The notes: generated by a model not told the origin, from the sequence alone. A stretch of DNA of 5,420 bases from Fusobacteriaceae bacterium (GCA_016938425.1 JAFGUR010000301.1:1-5420); one strand, 5' to 3'; shown: positions 1 to 5,420, counted from the first letter of the stretch. Numbers and translations: made by a program.

Positions 1-578
1 AAAGATTAATTTTAGGTTTTTTCATTGCACTAGTTTTGGGAATATTAATTGGATTTTTAATAACTAAAAATGATTTTTTGAGAGATAATGTTAGGTCATT
101 GGTACTATCACTTCAAACTTTACCAAATATAGCATGGGTTCCAGTATCAATCTTGTGGTTTGGGTATACAAATATGTCAATTTTATTTACTATTGTTATT
201 GGAAGTGTTTTTGCAATGATTTTGGCAACAGAAGAGGGTATTTCAAATATAAATCCTCTTTATTTAAAGGCTGCAAAGACTATGGGAGCAAAAGGAAAGA
301 AATTATATATGAGTGTTATTTTCCCAGGAGCATTACCTACAATAGTTATGGGGATGAAGCAAGCATGGAGTTTTGCTTGGAGAGCATTGATTTCTGGAGA
401 AATGCTAGCTAATAGAAAAGGGTTAGGATATATTTTAACTAGTGGTAAAAAACATGAAGATATAGATGAAATAACATTAGTTTTATTGTTAATCATATTA
501 ATTGGAGTTATTTTTGAAAGAAATATTCTTGAAAGATTTGCATCAAGCTTGAGGCAAAAATGGGGATTAGAGAAATAG
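1..578 (+). CDS. ABC transporter permease, SsuC/TauC/NrtB type (5' end missing)
   Basis: Inner-membrane permease subunit of an ABC importer of the sulfonate/taurine/nitrate type. The frame is open from position 3 to the left edge (it reads RLILGFFIALVLG before the TTG at 36), so the start lies outside the window. TTG at 36 sits inside a membrane helix and is not a start. About 191 residues are visible; the family is usually about 250, so roughly 60 N-terminal residues are missing. Visible features are a first hydrophobic helix (residues 2-21), the family-typical NIAWVPVSILWFG stretch (42-54), a helix around 59-76, the cytoplasmic EAA loop that contacts the ATPase (about 90-113, AAKTMGA...FPGALPTI), and a last helix (157-171). 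It ends 10 bases before cysD, so the two are almost certainly cotranscribed. That context favours sulfate or a sulfonate as substrate, but the sequence cannot decide. The ATPase and binding protein are presumably upstream. Confidence 0.9.
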   Translation, partial: RLILGFFIALVLGILIGFLITKNDFLRDNVRSLVLSLQTLPNIAWVPVSILWFGYTNMSILFTIVIGSVFAMILATEEGISNINPLYLKAAKTMGAKGKKLYMSVIFPGALPTIVMGMKQAWSFAWRALISGEMLANRKGLGYILTSGKKHEDIDEITLVLLLIILIGVIFERNILERFASSLRQKWGLEK

Positions 579-583
579 GGAGG
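577..583 (+). promoter_or_regulatory. Ribosome-binding site of cysD
   Basis: AGGGAGG lies 5 bases before the ATG at 589 and overlaps the TAG stop of the permease gene. This supports both the chosen cysD start and close translational linkage of the two genes. Confidence 0.85.
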
Positions 584-588
584 TTATT

Positions 589-1467
589 ATGGATCATTTG
601 AGTAAATTAGAAGCAAAAAGTGTAGCTATTTTTAGAGAAGCTTATAGCGAATTTAAAAATTTGGGAATGTTATGGTCTATTGGAAAAGATAGTACAGTTT
701 TATTGTGGTTAGCTAGAAAGGCATTTTTTGGACATGTTCCTTTCCCATTAATTCACGTTGATACCCACTATAAAATTCCTGAAATGATTGAGTATAGAGA
801 TAAATTTGCTCTTCAATGGAATTTAGATATGATTTATGGAGAAAATGAGGATGCTTTGAATAGAAAATTAACACATCCAGATGGAAATGTTTCTAGAGTA
901 GAATGTTGTCAGCTTTTAAAGGCAAAAGCTTTAAAAGATACTCTAAGTGGGGAAGGGAAAAGATACCGTTTAAATCATAATATTAGACAATATGAAGAAG
1001 ATAAAAATTCAGAGGCTTTTACTGGAGTAATTGTCGGTGTTCGTGCCGATGAAGAAGGATCTCGTTCAAAAGAAAGATATTTTAGTCCAAGAGATAAAAA
1101 TAATTCTTGGGAAGTTGGGGACCAACCACCAGAATTTTGGAATCAATTTAAAACAGATTTTGCACCAGGGACTCATTTAAGAATCCATCCATTATTAGAT
1201 TGGACAGAACTTGACATTTGGGAATATATTAAAAGAGAAAATATACCAATAGTAAGTCTTTATTTTGATAAAGGAAGTGGGAAAAGATATCGTTCATTGG
1301 GTTGTGGACCATGTACAAAACCTGTTGAATCAACTGCAAAAAATGTTGATGAAATTATTGAAGAGCTTAAATCAGGTAAGTTTGCTAATGTAGCAGAAAG
1401 AAGTGGAAGGGAACAAGACAAAGAAGGTGGAGGTCTTGAAGAACTTAGAAAAGGTGGATACATGTAG
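589..1467 (+). CDS. cysD: Sulfate adenylyltransferase subunit 2 (CysD), variant with a four-cysteine Fe-S-type motif
   Basis: Catalytic subunit of ATP sulfurylase: ATP + sulfate gives APS + pyrophosphate, working with GTPase CysN in the cytoplasm. The 292 residues are close to the usual 300. Seen: the PP-loop of the ATP pyrophosphatase fold as WSIGKDS (29-35), PFPLIHVDT (51-59), the CysD-type GVRADEEGSRSKERYFSPRD (150-169), WTELDIWEYI (205-214) and the family-typical ending ELRKGGYM. Unusual: the only four cysteines are C106-C107 and C239/C242 (ECCQLLK and SLGCGPCTKP). This matches the [4Fe-4S] ligand pattern CC...CxxC of APS reductases of the CysH family. The reductase's C-terminal ECG-H motif is absent, so the CysD assignment stands. 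Compared with my memory of E. coli CysD, there is an extra basic/acidic stretch at about 119-143 and a shortened loop before the CGPC motif. Similar cysteine-bearing CysDs probably occur in Clostridia. Start ATG has a strong RBS. Confidence 0.93.
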   Translation: MDHLSKLEAKSVAIFREAYSEFKNLGMLWSIGKDSTVLLWLARKAFFGHVPFPLIHVDTHYKIPEMIEYRDKFALQWNLDMIYGENEDALNRKLTHPDGNVSRVECCQLLKAKALKDTLSGEGKRYRLNHNIRQYEEDKNSEAFTGVIVGVRADEEGSRSKERYFSPRDKNNSWEVGDQPPEFWNQFKTDFAPGTHLRIHPLLDWTELDIWEYIKRENIPIVSLYFDKGSGKRYRSLGCGPCTKPVESTAKNVDEIIEELKSGKFANVAERSGREQDKEGGGLEELRKGGYM

Positions 1468-1470
1468 GGC

Positions 1471-1510
1471 AGTTAATAATGAAAAGTTAATTATAAGAAA
1501 CTATTAACTT
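1471..1510 (+). repeat. Overlapping inverted repeats in the cysD-cysN spacer
   Basis: AGTTAATA (1471-1478) is a perfect inverted match to TATTAACT (1502-1509). AAGTTAAT (1484-1491) is a perfect inverted match to ATTAACTT (1503-1510), with an 11-base loop. The two left arms therefore compete for the same right arm, which ends seven bases before the cysN ribosome-binding site. The stems contain only one G-C pair each, so they are weak. The arrangement could be a chance product of AT-rich sequence, a protein-binding site or an RNA element. Confidence 0.35.
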
Positions 1511-1516
1511 AATTGT

Positions 1517-1522
1517 GGGAGG
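1517..1522 (+). promoter_or_regulatory. Ribosome-binding site deciding the cysN start
   Basis: GGGAGG ends 4 bases before the ATG at 1527. An in-frame GTG at 1515 would place this site inside the coding sequence and has no Shine-Dalgarno of its own. The ATG at 1542 has a purine run (AGAGAGGA) that lies too close. ATG 1527 is therefore the best start. Confidence 0.75.
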
Positions 1523-1526
1523 TTTT

Positions 1527-3317
1527 ATGCTTAGAGAGGATATGAATATAGTAATTGTTGGTCATGTTGACCATGGGAAAAGTACAATTATTGGAAGGCT
1601 TCTTGCAGATACAGGAAGTTTACCAGAGGGTAAATTAGAGTCAGTTAAAGAAATGTGTAGGAGAAATTCAAAACCCTTTGAATATGCATTCCTATTAGAT
1701 GCATTAAAAGATGAACAAGCTCAAGGAATTACTATTGATTCTGCAAGATGTTTTTTTAAAACAGATAAAAGAAATTATATAATAATAGATGCTCCTGGTC
1801 ATATAGAATTTTTGAAAAATATGGTTACTGGGGCTGCCAGAGCAGAAGCAGCCTTGTTAGTTATTGATGCAAAAGAAGGTGTAAAAGAAAATTCTAAAAG
1901 ACATGGGTATTTGTTATCTATGCTAGGAATTAAACAAATAACTGTTTTAGTAAATAAAATGGATTTAGTTGATTATAATAAAGATAGATTTGATGAGATT
2001 GAAAAAGAATATAGAGAATTTTTAAAATCTATAAATGTTGAACCTATATCATTTATTCCTATTTCTGGTTTTTTTGGAGAAAATATAAAAAGTAAAAGTG
2101 ATAAATTAAATTGGTACAATGGATTAACAATTTTAGATACATTAGACTCTTTTGAAAATAAGGATATTAGTAAAGATTTACCTTTTAGAATGCCTGTTCA
2201 ATCAGTTTATAAATTTACTAACAATAGTGATGATAGAAGAATTATCGCTGGTACAGTTGAAACTGGTAATTTAAAAGTAGGGGATTCTGTTGTTTTTTAT
2301 CCTAGTGGGAAAAAAACAAAAGTAAAAACTATTGAAGCTTTTAATGAACCAACTTGTTTAGAAGTAAGTTCTGGTTATTCAACAGGCTTTACTATGGAAG
2401 AACAGATTTATGTAAAAAGAGGAGAGTTAGCAGTAAAAGAAAATGAAAAGGTTCCTTATATATCAACTAGAATTAAAAGTAAATTATTTTGGTTAGGGAA
2501 AGAACCTTTTAGTTTAGAGAAAGAGTATTTATTGAAGATAGGAAGTTCTAAAGTAAAAGCTTATATTGAAGAAATTGTTAGAGTTTTAGATGCTTCAACT
2601 TTGGAAACAATAAAAAAATCTCAAGTTGATAAAAATGATGTTGCTGAAGTTATAATTAAAACAGATTCTCCTATTGCTTTTGACTTAAGTATTGATATTG
2701 CTAATACTTCAAGATTTGTAATTGTTGATAATTATGAAATTTCTGGTGGTGGAATAATTGAAGAGGCACTTGAAGATGAATTTAGTCAACTTGAAAAGAA
2801 TGCTAAAAGTAGAGATGATAATTGGCAATATTCATATGTTAATAAAAGAGATAGAGCTGAAAGATATTCTCAAAAACCTACGCTTCTTTTAATAACAGGA
2901 GATATAAGTATTGATAAAAAAGAAATTGCAAAGCAATTAGAGAAAAATTTATTTGATAGTGGAAGAGTTGTTTTCTATTCTGAGATAAAAAATATTTTAT
3001 TAGGATTAGACAAAAATCCAAATTTATCAAAAAAACAAATAATGGAAAGTTTGGGAGAACTTGGAAATATTTTACTTCATGCTGGAAATATTTTTATAGT
3101 TACTATTGATGATTTAACAAATGAGGATATTAATATTTTGAAAGCAACTCTTAAAGGAGATTTAGAAACTATTTATATTGGATTTAATTCTGATATTGAA
3201 ATAACTCCTGATTTATATTTAGAGGGATATAAGGAAAATAGGAGTATTTTAGATGACATTAAATCTCATTTGGGAAGAAAAGGTATAATATTTAATTCTT
3301 GGTTTTATATAATATAG
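1527..3317 (+). CDS. cysN: Sulfate adenylyltransferase subunit 1 (CysN) GTPase with degenerate APS-kinase-like C-terminal domain
   Basis: GTPase subunit of ATP sulfurylase; GTP hydrolysis drives APS formation by CysD. From ATG 1527 it has 596 residues. Seen: an EF-Tu-like G domain with G1 GHVDHGKST (12-20), G2 region GITIDSA (67-73), G3 DAPGH (88-92), G4 NKMD (143-146) and G5 near ISGF (179-182). Beta-barrel domains follow at about 220-415, ending in the CysN-typical RFVIVDNYEISGGGII. Residues about 450-596 align by eye with APS kinase (CysC): AKQLEKNLFDSGR, NILLGLD, and ESLGELGNILLHAGNIFIVT match kinase landmarks. The Walker A loop GxxGxGKS is replaced by ITGDISIDKK (456-465), and the DGD motif by SEI (485-487). 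The tail is thus probably not an active kinase and may bind APS, regulate or be structural. A full-length CysNC kinase fusion is the alternative and is disfavoured. The gene follows cysD in the same operon after about 59 bases. I recall similar tails in clostridial CysN proteins but could not check this. Confidence 0.93.
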   Translation: MLREDMNIVIVGHVDHGKSTIIGRLLADTGSLPEGKLESVKEMCRRNSKPFEYAFLLDALKDEQAQGITIDSARCFFKTDKRNYIIIDAPGHIEFLKNMVTGAARAEAALLVIDAKEGVKENSKRHGYLLSMLGIKQITVLVNKMDLVDYNKDRFDEIEKEYREFLKSINVEPISFIPISGFFGENIKSKSDKLNWYNGLTILDTLDSFENKDISKDLPFRMPVQSVYKFTNNSDDRRIIAGTVETGNLKVGDSVVFYPSGKKTKVKTIEAFNEPTCLEVSSGYSTGFTMEEQIYVKRGELAVKENEKVPYISTRIKSKLFWLGKEPFSLEKEYLLKIGSSKVKAYIEEIVRVLDASTLETIKKSQVDKNDVAEVIIKTDSPIAFDLSIDIANTSRFVIVDNYEISGGGIIEEALEDEFSQLEKNAKSRDDNWQYSYVNKRDRAERYSQKPTLLLITGDISIDKKEIAKQLEKNLFDSGRVVFYSEIKNILLGLDKNPNLSKKQIMESLGELGNILLHAGNIFIVTIDDLTNEDINILKATLKGDLETIYIGFNSDIEITPDLYLEGYKENRSILDDIKSHLGRKGIIFNSWFYII

Positions 3318-3415
3318 ATAGAAGTCCCAAAGAGTAATCCTTGTTGATATTTAATTCTTTTGTATGGATATATAGTTAAGAAAATTTTTAAAAGTCTGTT
3401 ACAAATAATAAATTA

Positions 3416-3462
3416 TTAAAGGCGAAAATTTCTGAATTATAGCAGAAATATCTCGCCTTTAA
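3416..3462. terminator. Strong hairpin between convergent genes, probable (bidirectional) terminator
   Basis: The outer stem TTAAAGGCGA (3416-3425) pairs perfectly with TCGCCTTTAA (3453-3462). The inner stem ATTTCTG (3428-3434) pairs perfectly with CAGAAAT (3443-3449). The two are separated by a small 2/3-base internal loop and capped by an 8-base loop. It lies 98 bases after cysN and 54 bases beyond the phosphatase stop. The minus-strand exit is moderately T-rich (TAATTTATTATTTG), while the plus-strand exit is A-rich (AAATACTTAA). It therefore suits the phosphatase gene best and may also stop cysN transcription. A dispersed palindromic element is an alternative. Confidence 0.7.
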
Positions 3463-3516
3463 ATACTTAAAAATATGAGCCTTTAACAAATTTTGTGTAT
3501 TACTTTTTTATTATTA

Positions 3517-5420
3517 CTAAATTTTAGCAACTATAGTATTTTTATTATACTTTAAGTGGCCTTCTTGTCCATTTATTGTGATTTTATTAAACTTACCACT
3601 AATATTATCAGCTGAAATAATGACAATTTCATTATTTGGTGAAAACTTTTCTTTAGGTATGTTTATAGAAATTTCTCCATTTTTAATTTCTATTTTTCCT
3701 TTTACTTTTATAGAATTGTTTAATTGGAGAATTCCGTTTAAAATTTTAAAATCCTTTTCTAATGTTAGTGTGTCTTTGGAATCAATAATAACTTTACCAC
3801 CTTCTATCTTTAGAAGCCCATTTCCAAATGCAGTAGAAGAACCAGCTATAAGAGTTCCATTTTTCAAAATTGTTCCACCTGAATAACTATTATCACCTTT
3901 TAAATTTAATATTCCAGTTCCATCCTTTATTAAAGAACCTACTCCACTTATATTATTCCACCATGTATCAAAGGCATTAAATCTTTCTTTTGATTCATCC
4001 ATTACAATGTAGGTATCTTTTAAAAAAGCGCCATACCCATCTGCAGCTGTCACATAGTCTAAACGTCCCCAACCGTTGGATTCATCTAATATAGGATATC
4101 CTGAATCAATTGCTGTTGTTAAAAGTATATCTCTAATTTGATCTTTTGAAAGGTATGGAAATCTTGTTTCTAGAATACTTTCTGCTCCTACAGGAACAAT
4201 TACTTGGATTCCACTCTTACCTGTTTTTGAAAATCCATAAGTCATTCTATCTCTATAAATTTTTTTATTATTATCATGAGATTCTTTTGTGTCTGAAATA
4301 CCTTCATGAGCTAAGTTGTATAAAGAAATTTTTTTATCATTTGCTAGTTTTCCAAAATAATCTGTTACTTTATTGTAAGCTTCTACTTTTATTTGTTTAT
4401 TTTTTACATCTGCTAGAGTAGTAGCTCCTATAATTTCAGAATGTATACGCCCTCCAATTACATCTAAAGGTGAATGCATTCCTGCAACAATTCTATTTTC
4501 TCCAAGTTCAGAAGCTCTTAATATCAATTCAGAAAATCTTTCTGGAAAGGCGTATGCAAGGGCATATGAAGATAAGTATGCAGCATTAGTATGTCCGCTA
4601 GGATATCCACCATCTTTTCCTAATGAACCTGCTGCTGCTCTTGCATATTTTAGAGCTGGGATTACTGAAACATTGGATTCATACATATCAAAACTAGTTC
4701 CATTTATATTTTCTAAATCATATTTTCCATCTTTGTCTATATCTAAAGGGATAACTTTTCCTTCATCATTCATTCTCCAAGGTCTTGGAGAAGAATAAAA
4801 ATATTTTGAAGCTGAAGTTGATGCACTTGATTCTCTCAAAAGATTTACTAAAGAATAAATTTTCCCTAATTCAGAATTCTCATTTCCACCATTCCCTTTA
4901 TCTTCTTCTTTGTAGCCAATTACTTGATTGACATCAAAATCATCATTGTCATGATTTATAGTAGTAAATGCTCCAACCCCTAATTTATATAAATTAGTTA
5001 AAGGTCCTAACCCTTCAATTGTAGAGTAATTTTGGTCACGTCTATCATCGTAATAAGCCTTTAAAGCTTCTTCTTTTGTTCTGCTATTTGTAATTTTAAT
5101 AACGTATTGTATATTTTCTTTCCAAATTATACTGTTAGATATGAGAATATTATCAAAATTTTTAGGACCTTTTCCATTGGCTCCACCATTTTGCCATAGA
5201 GAGTCATTTAAAGTCCATATAGAATTAAATCCAAATAAATTTTCTATTAAAGGGTTTTCTTTTGTATATTTTGTTTGTTCTAAGCTATTTTTTTGTATAT
5301 CTGTCAATTTTAAATCTTGTATATTTTGACTAACTTCATATACTTGATTTTTTTGACTAACTTCATTATGCTTACAACTTGTGAGTATAGATATTACCAA
5401 TAAAGAATAAATCCAGAATT
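3517..5420 (-). CDS. PAP2-family acid phosphatase lipoprotein with autotransporter-type beta-strand repeat (5' end missing)
   Basis: Predicted extracytoplasmic, membrane-anchored phosphomonoesterase; the substrate is unknown. The frame stays open past the TTG at 5400 to the right edge, reading FWIYSLLVISILTSC. This is a lipoprotein signal peptide with lipobox LTSC, so the true start is beyond 5420. Numbering from the TTG codon, the mature Cys is residue 9. A low-complexity spacer follows (about 10-50). The PAP2/class A acid phosphatase signature is complete: KYFYSSPRP (199-207), PSGH (267-270) and NRIVAGMHSPLD (302-313), with Asn replacing the usual Ser/Gly before Arg. An EF-hand-like loop DIDKDGKYDLEN (220-231) lies between motifs 1 and 2. 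A segment around 417-459 (LLTTA, NGWGRLDYVTAADG) recalls the end of subtilisin-like domains. One autotransporter-associated beta-strand repeat lies at about 493-535 (GTGILNL, NSYSGGT, LKNGTLIAG). Beta-rich sequence follows to the C-terminus at 627. No outer-membrane barrel is present. PAP2 plus this repeat occurs in other diderm bacteria as far as I recall. The gene converges on the sulfur operon, so no functional link is implied. Confidence 0.88.
   Translation of the reverse strand, partial: FWIYSLLVISILTSCKHNEVSQKNQVYEVSQNIQDLKLTDIQKNSLEQTKYTKENPLIENLFGFNSIWTLNDSLWQNGGANGKGPKNFDNILISNSIIWKENIQYVIKITNSRTKEEALKAYYDDRRDQNYSTIEGLGPLTNLYKLGVGAFTTINHDNDDFDVNQVIGYKEEDKGNGGNENSELGKIYSLVNLLRESSASTSASKYFYSSPRPWRMNDEGKVIPLDIDKDGKYDLENINGTSFDMYESNVSVIPALKYARAAAGSLGKDGGYPSGHTNAAYLSSYALAYAFPERFSELILRASELGENRIVAGMHSPLDVIGGRIHSEIIGATTLADVKNKQIKVEAYNKVTDYFGKLANDKKISLYNLAHEGISDTKESHDNNKKIYRDRMTYGFSKTGKSGIQVIVPVGAESILETRFPYLSKDQIRDILLTTAIDSGYPILDESNGWGRLDYVTAADGYGAFLKDTYIVMDESKERFNAFDTWWNNISGVGSLIKDGTGILNLKGDNSYSGGTILKNGTLIAGSSTAFGNGLLKIEGGKVIIDSKDTLTLEKDFKILNGILQLNNSIKVKGKIEIKNGEISINIPKEKFSPNNEIVIISADNISGKFNKITINGQEGHLKYNKNTIVAKI
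3796..3924 (-). other. Autotransporter-associated beta-strand repeat within the phosphatase
   Basis: The encoded residues (about 493-535 from the TTG codon) follow the repeat consensus: a GTGxLxLxG strand, NSYSGGT, a second strand with NGTLIAG, then FGNGLLKIEGG. Only one clear copy is present, and the 90 residues after it look like further beta strands without a recognisable repeat. Confidence 0.75.
4708..4743 (-). other. EF-hand/dockerin-like Ca2+-binding loop inserted in the PAP2 domain
   Basis: The encoded 12 residues DIDKDGKYDLEN have acidic residues at loop positions 1, 3, 5 and 9, Gly at 6 and Asn at 12, as in calcium-binding DxDxDG loops. Position 12 is Asn where canonical EF-hands have Glu, so this is closer to the dockerin or thrombospondin-type-3 style. 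Calcium binding is inferred. Confidence 0.5.
5324..5366 (-). repeat. 16-base direct repeat in the lipoprotein spacer
   Basis: TTTTGACTAACTTCAT occurs at 5324-5339 and 5351-5366, a period of 27 bases (nine codons). On the minus strand it encodes EVSQN and EVSQK in the flexible stretch just after the lipid-anchored cysteine. It suggests a small in-frame duplication that lengthened the spacer. Confidence 0.7.
5374..5420 (-). other. Lipoprotein signal peptide (C-terminal part) with lipobox LTSC
   Basis: In-frame translation from the right edge gives FWIYSLLVISILTSC: a hydrophobic stretch ending in Leu-Thr-Ser-Cys, which fits the lipobox [LVI][ASTVI][GAS]C. The Cys codon is at 5374-5376. The basic N-terminal region and the start codon lie outside the window. 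No Asp follows the Cys (it is KHNE), so the E. coli-style inner-membrane retention signal is absent. The sorting rule may differ in this organism. Confidence 0.8.

Noticed and set aside
260..496. Minus-strand open frame inside the permease gene, and a similar one at 1260-1463 inside cysD
   Set aside because: Both are antisense to well-supported conserved genes and have no recognisable domain.
36..578. Permease start at TTG 36
   Set aside because: The reading frame continues upstream to the window edge with hydrophobic, family-like residues, and the TTG lies inside a membrane helix with no RBS.
589..1467. Calling this gene an APS/PAPS reductase (CysH) because of CC...CGPC
   Set aside because: The C-terminal catalytic ECG-H motif is missing, the SIGKDS, ADEEGSRSKER and ELRKGGYM motifs are those of CysD, and cysN follows directly.
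1515..1526. cysN start at GTG 1515
   Set aside because: It overlaps the GGGAGG that properly serves ATG 1527, and has no upstream Shine-Dalgarno.
3318..3415. Small gene or RNA in the space after cysN
   Set aside because: No open frame with an RBS, no promoter-like spacing and no strong structure were seen before the hairpin at 3416.
4146..4421. Plus-strand open frame of 91 codons, and others at 3578-3886 and 5141-5329
   Set aside because: They lie antisense within the phosphatase gene, with hydrophobic low-complexity translations typical of shadow frames, and show no RBS or recognisable domain.
5398..5400. Phosphatase start at TTG 5400
   Set aside because: The frame is open to the right edge and the extra residues complete a lipoprotein signal peptide; starting at the TTG would cut it in half.
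3517..5420. Phosphatase as part of sulfate assimilation (removing 3'-phosphate from PAP)
   Set aside because: It is a PAP2-family (phosphatidate/acid phosphatase type) exported protein on the opposite strand. PAP nucleotidase belongs to the CysQ family and is cytoplasmic. The shared abbreviation is a coincidence.

Overview
The window is very AT-rich bacterial DNA with tight gene packing, strong GGGAGG ribosome-binding sites and TAG stops on all four genes. Three genes form a plus-strand sulfur-assimilation operon. A fourth, unrelated-looking gene converges on it from the minus strand. The sulfate genes resemble those of anaerobic Clostridia. The minus-strand gene encodes a lipoprotein with an autotransporter-type beta-strand repeat, which points to an organism with an outer membrane. 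A Fusobacterium-like anaerobe fits both observations best, but this is an inference from gene style and not a database match.

Layout. Positions 1-578 hold the 3' part of an SsuC/TauC-type ABC permease whose start lies before the window. Ten bases later cysD (589-1467) begins, encoding sulfate adenylyltransferase subunit 2. A 58-59 base spacer with small inverted repeats separates it from cysN (1527-3317), the GTPase subunit, which carries a degenerate APS-kinase-like C-terminal domain. Positions 3318-3516 are the convergent intergenic region and contain one strong hairpin, a probable terminator (3416-3462). From 3517 to the right edge, on the minus strand, lies a PAP2-family acid phosphatase lipoprotein whose start codon lies beyond position 5420.

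How the genes work together. The permease would import an oxidised sulfur compound (sulfate or a sulfonate). CysD and CysN would then activate sulfate to adenosine 5'-phosphosulfate (APS), with GTP hydrolysis driving the reaction. The kinase-like tail of CysN lacks the ATP-binding loop and other kinase residues, so this operon probably does not make PAPS and APS itself is likely to be reduced. The most interesting observation is in CysD. Its only four cysteines are arranged as CC...CGPC, the arrangement that holds the [4Fe-4S] cluster in APS reductases, yet the rest of the protein is a CysD and lacks the reductase's catalytic ECG-H tail. This suggests an iron-sulfur form of ATP sulfurylase.

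The phosphatase has a complete PAP2 catalytic signature, an EF-hand-like calcium loop inserted between catalytic motifs, a segment resembling the end of a subtilisin-like domain, and one autotransporter-associated beta-strand repeat. It has no beta-barrel translocator.
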